DNA of 8,711 nucleotides from Methylobacterium sp. Its GTDB lineage: Bacteria > Pseudomonadota > Alphaproteobacteria > Rhizobiales > Beijerinckiaceae. Location: positions 1 through 8,711 of the forward strand of contig JADCCH010000242.1 of assembly GCA_020252865.1 (NCBI GenBank). The letters are read 5' to 3'. The notes under the pieces are model-generated. The model ran no database searches and was not told the origin of the DNA. It saw only the letters and a list, made by a program, of their open reading frames with translations. The position numbers and the translations under genes were made by a program. Below are positions 7,666-8,711 of the stretch, in pieces (within the stretch, counting starts at the first letter, position 1; every line of letters begins with the position of its first letter).

Positions 7666-8370
7666 ATGACAAGCTGGATCGATTACTGGAACGGCGACCA
7701 CCCGATTTACGTGAACGAGCGGCACAAGACGCTGCATTACCGCCTGCTCGCGGCCGATCTCGCGAGCCTCGTGCCCGATGAGGACGCGCTGGTTCTGGAT
7801 TTCGGCTGCGGGGAAGCGCTCGCGGCGGAACTCCTCGCCGGGAAGACGCGCCGCCTCATCCTGTCCGATGCCGCGCCGAATGTGCGCGAGAAACTTTCCG
7901 CGCGCTTTGCCGGCAACCCACGCATCGCGGTGCTCTCGGATGAGCGGGTCCTCGCGCTGCCCGAGGCGAGCCTCGACCTGATCATCCTGCATTCCGTGGC
8001 GCAATATGTGCCGCGCGAGGATTTCCCCGGCCTGATCGGACGCCTTGCGGAAAAGCTGAGGGATGGCGGGCGGCTCGTGGTGGGCGATATCCTGCCGCCG
8101 GATTTGCCGGCAACCACCGATGCCCTTGCGCTGCTGCGTTTTGGCTTCGAGGGTGGGTTCCTGATGGCGGCGGGGATGGGCCTCGTGCGCGCCGCGCTGT
8201 CGGATTATCGCAAGCTCCGGGCTGATCTCGGCCTTGCGCGCTACACCGAAGCCGAGATGCTCTCGCTGCTCGAAGGGCTCGGGCTCACGGCCAGGCGGCT
8301 CAAACGCAATCCGGGACACAACCAGTCACGCATGGCCTTCATGGCGGTTAAGCTCGCGCCGTTGGAGTGA
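7666..8370 (+). CDS. Class I SAM-dependent methyltransferase
   Basis: The product is 234 residues with a Rossmann-type methyltransferase core. Motif I is VLDFGCGEALAAELL (43-57), the acidic end of strand 2 is D68 in LILSDAAP, a DERVLALPEASLDLIILHSV segment covers motifs II-IV (92-111), and RDGGRLVVGDILPP (132-145) is the post-motif strand. The FGCG loop and acidic residue predict S-adenosylmethionine binding. The C-terminal part has a small hydrophobic stretch (GFEGGFLMAAGMGLVRAAL) and ends in a conserved-looking NPGHNQSRMAFMAVK. No signal peptide is visible, so it is cytoplasmic or membrane-associated. The substrate is not predictable. The start lacks a strong Shine-Dalgarno and is 21 bases after the cytochrome stop, so translation from a shared mRNA is plausible. 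The similarity is to the Methyltransf_11/UbiE-like group in general. Confidence 0.9.
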   Translation: MTSWIDYWNGDHPIYVNERHKTLHYRLLAADLASLVPDEDALVLDFGCGEALAAELLAGKTRRLILSDAAPNVREKLSARFAGNPRIAVLSDERVLALPEASLDLIILHSVAQYVPREDFPGLIGRLAEKLRDGGRLVVGDILPPDLPATTDALALLRFGFEGGFLMAAGMGLVRAALSDYRKLRADLGLARYTEAEMLSLLEGLGLTARRLKRNPGHNQSRMAFMAVKLAPLE

Positions 8371-8567
8371 GGGTTATCGCAATCGTCCTTGCGGGGAGAA
8401 AGCGCAGCGGGCGACGCGGCAATCCGGAACGTCCTGTAGGCCTTCCAGCATTGGCCTGGATTGCTTCGTCGCTCCGCTCCTCGCAAGGACGATTCCTTGC
8501 AAGGACGATGGACGGTCAAAGGCATGGATTCCCGCCCGCTTCCGGCGTCGGGAAGGACGGGAGGCCC
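8371..8567. repeat. Convergent intergenic region with REP/MITE-like palindrome
   Basis: The 197 bases between the convergent methyltransferase and gtrA-like genes hold no gene. The left arm AATCGTCCTTGCGGGGAG with GGCAATCCGG (8381-8427) is an imperfect inverted copy of the right arm CCTGGATTGC with CTCGCAAGGACGATT (8455-8494). An inner AGGCC/GGCCT pair lies between them. The right arm, GGATTGCTTCGTCGCTCCGC, resembles a dispersed palindromic repeat I remember from many rhizobial genomes. It is followed by a 16-base tandem duplication sharing GCAAGGACGAT (8483-8493 and 8499-8509) and by the 12-bp palindrome TCCTTGCAAGGA (8494-8505). Confidence 0.7.
8530..8562 (-). terminator. Hairpin downstream of the gtrA-like gene
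   Basis: TCCCG/CGGGA (8530-8534 and 8558-8562) and CTTCC/GGAAG (8539-8543 and 8551-8555) form a bulged stem with a 7-base loop, starting about 5 bases beyond the gtrA-like stop on the minus strand. The following bases are not T-rich, so this may be another dispersed repeat unit rather than an intrinsic terminator. Confidence 0.4.
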
Positions 8568-8711
8568 TCACTCCCGCTCCCCGAAGCTCCAGTATTTATG
8601 CGCGAGGAAGCTCCAGACCAGCACCACGCCCGTGGTCAGCACTTGTGCCACGAGATAGGGCACGCTCCAGCGGCCATGGATGAGGCTCATCAGGAGCCAT
8701 GTCAGCCCGAA
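8568..8711 (-). CDS. GtrA-like membrane protein, C-terminal end (partial)
   Basis: The frame enters the window at 8711 and stops with TGA at 8568-8570, giving 47 residues. It reads a hydrophobic segment FGLTWLLMSLIHG, then VPYLVAQVLTTGVVLVWSFL as a second membrane segment, ending AHKYWSFGERE. The end pattern of a Q-x(3-4)-T/G-rich helix, V-W-x-F-L, then K/R-x-W-S/T-F is typical of GtrA-like proteins. These are small four-helix membrane proteins linked to lipid-bound sugar transfer or cell-envelope polysaccharide synthesis. Only about a third of the protein is visible, and the start is outside the window. It converges on the methyltransferase. Another small membrane family cannot be excluded. 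Confidence 0.72.
   Translation of the reverse strand, partial: FGLTWLLMSLIHGRWSVPYLVAQVLTTGVVLVWSFLAHKYWSFGERE

Noticed and set aside
5866..8319. 817-residue open frame on the minus strand
   Set aside because: It is antisense to carA, the cytochrome and the methyltransferase, all with intact catalytic or cofactor motifs. No domain is visible in it.
8381..8509. CRISPR array
   Set aside because: There are only two 11-base repeats at a 16-base period within a palindrome, without regular spacers or cas genes.

Overview
This window looks like a chromosomal core segment of an alphaproteobacterium, most likely in the Hyphomicrobiales (Rhizobiales). The evidence is moderately high GC, an alphaproteobacterial RpoD with a long acidic linker and a large non-conserved region, a DnaG primase carrying SPFN and HCFSS where zinc-binding primases carry CPFH and HCFGC, and the order carA / divergent yqeY-dnaG-rpoD. 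Genus cannot be assigned from the sequence alone.

Layout. Bases 1-141 are the end of an IS21-like insertion sequence: a probable istB C-terminus followed by repeated GGGTCA-containing terminal motifs. It has cut a LysE/RhtB-type exporter gene after about 43 codons (126-269, minus). Next come rpoD (318-2327) and dnaG (2636-4513), both minus, with a 308-base gap between them that holds rhizobial-type intergenic repeat-like sequence. A type II toxin-antitoxin pair, brnT-brnA (4686-5293, plus), lies between dnaG and the yqeY/GatB-like gene (5414-5869, minus). The pair is divergent from dnaG and convergent with yqeY. Divergent from yqeY is carA (6028-7248, plus), followed by a small secreted c-type cytochrome (7333-7644) and a SAM-dependent methyltransferase (7666-8370). 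A REP/MITE-like imperfect palindrome fills the convergent gap (8371-8567) before the C-terminal end of a GtrA-like membrane protein gene (8568 to beyond 8711, minus).

How the genes relate. dnaG-rpoD is the macromolecular-synthesis core: primase for replication and the housekeeping sigma factor for transcription. carA starts carbamoyl phosphate synthesis for arginine and pyrimidines. BrnTA is an accessory, probably self-regulated module. The cytochrome and methyltransferase are closely spaced and may share a transcript, but no common pathway is visible.

I found no clear undescribed multi-gene system. The points most worth a second look are the primase with three of four zinc ligands substituted, the toxin-antitoxin pair within the primase locus with three 9-bp tandem repeats in its upstream region, the IS21-like disruption of the exporter gene beside rpoD, and the structured palindromic repeat near 8381-8509.
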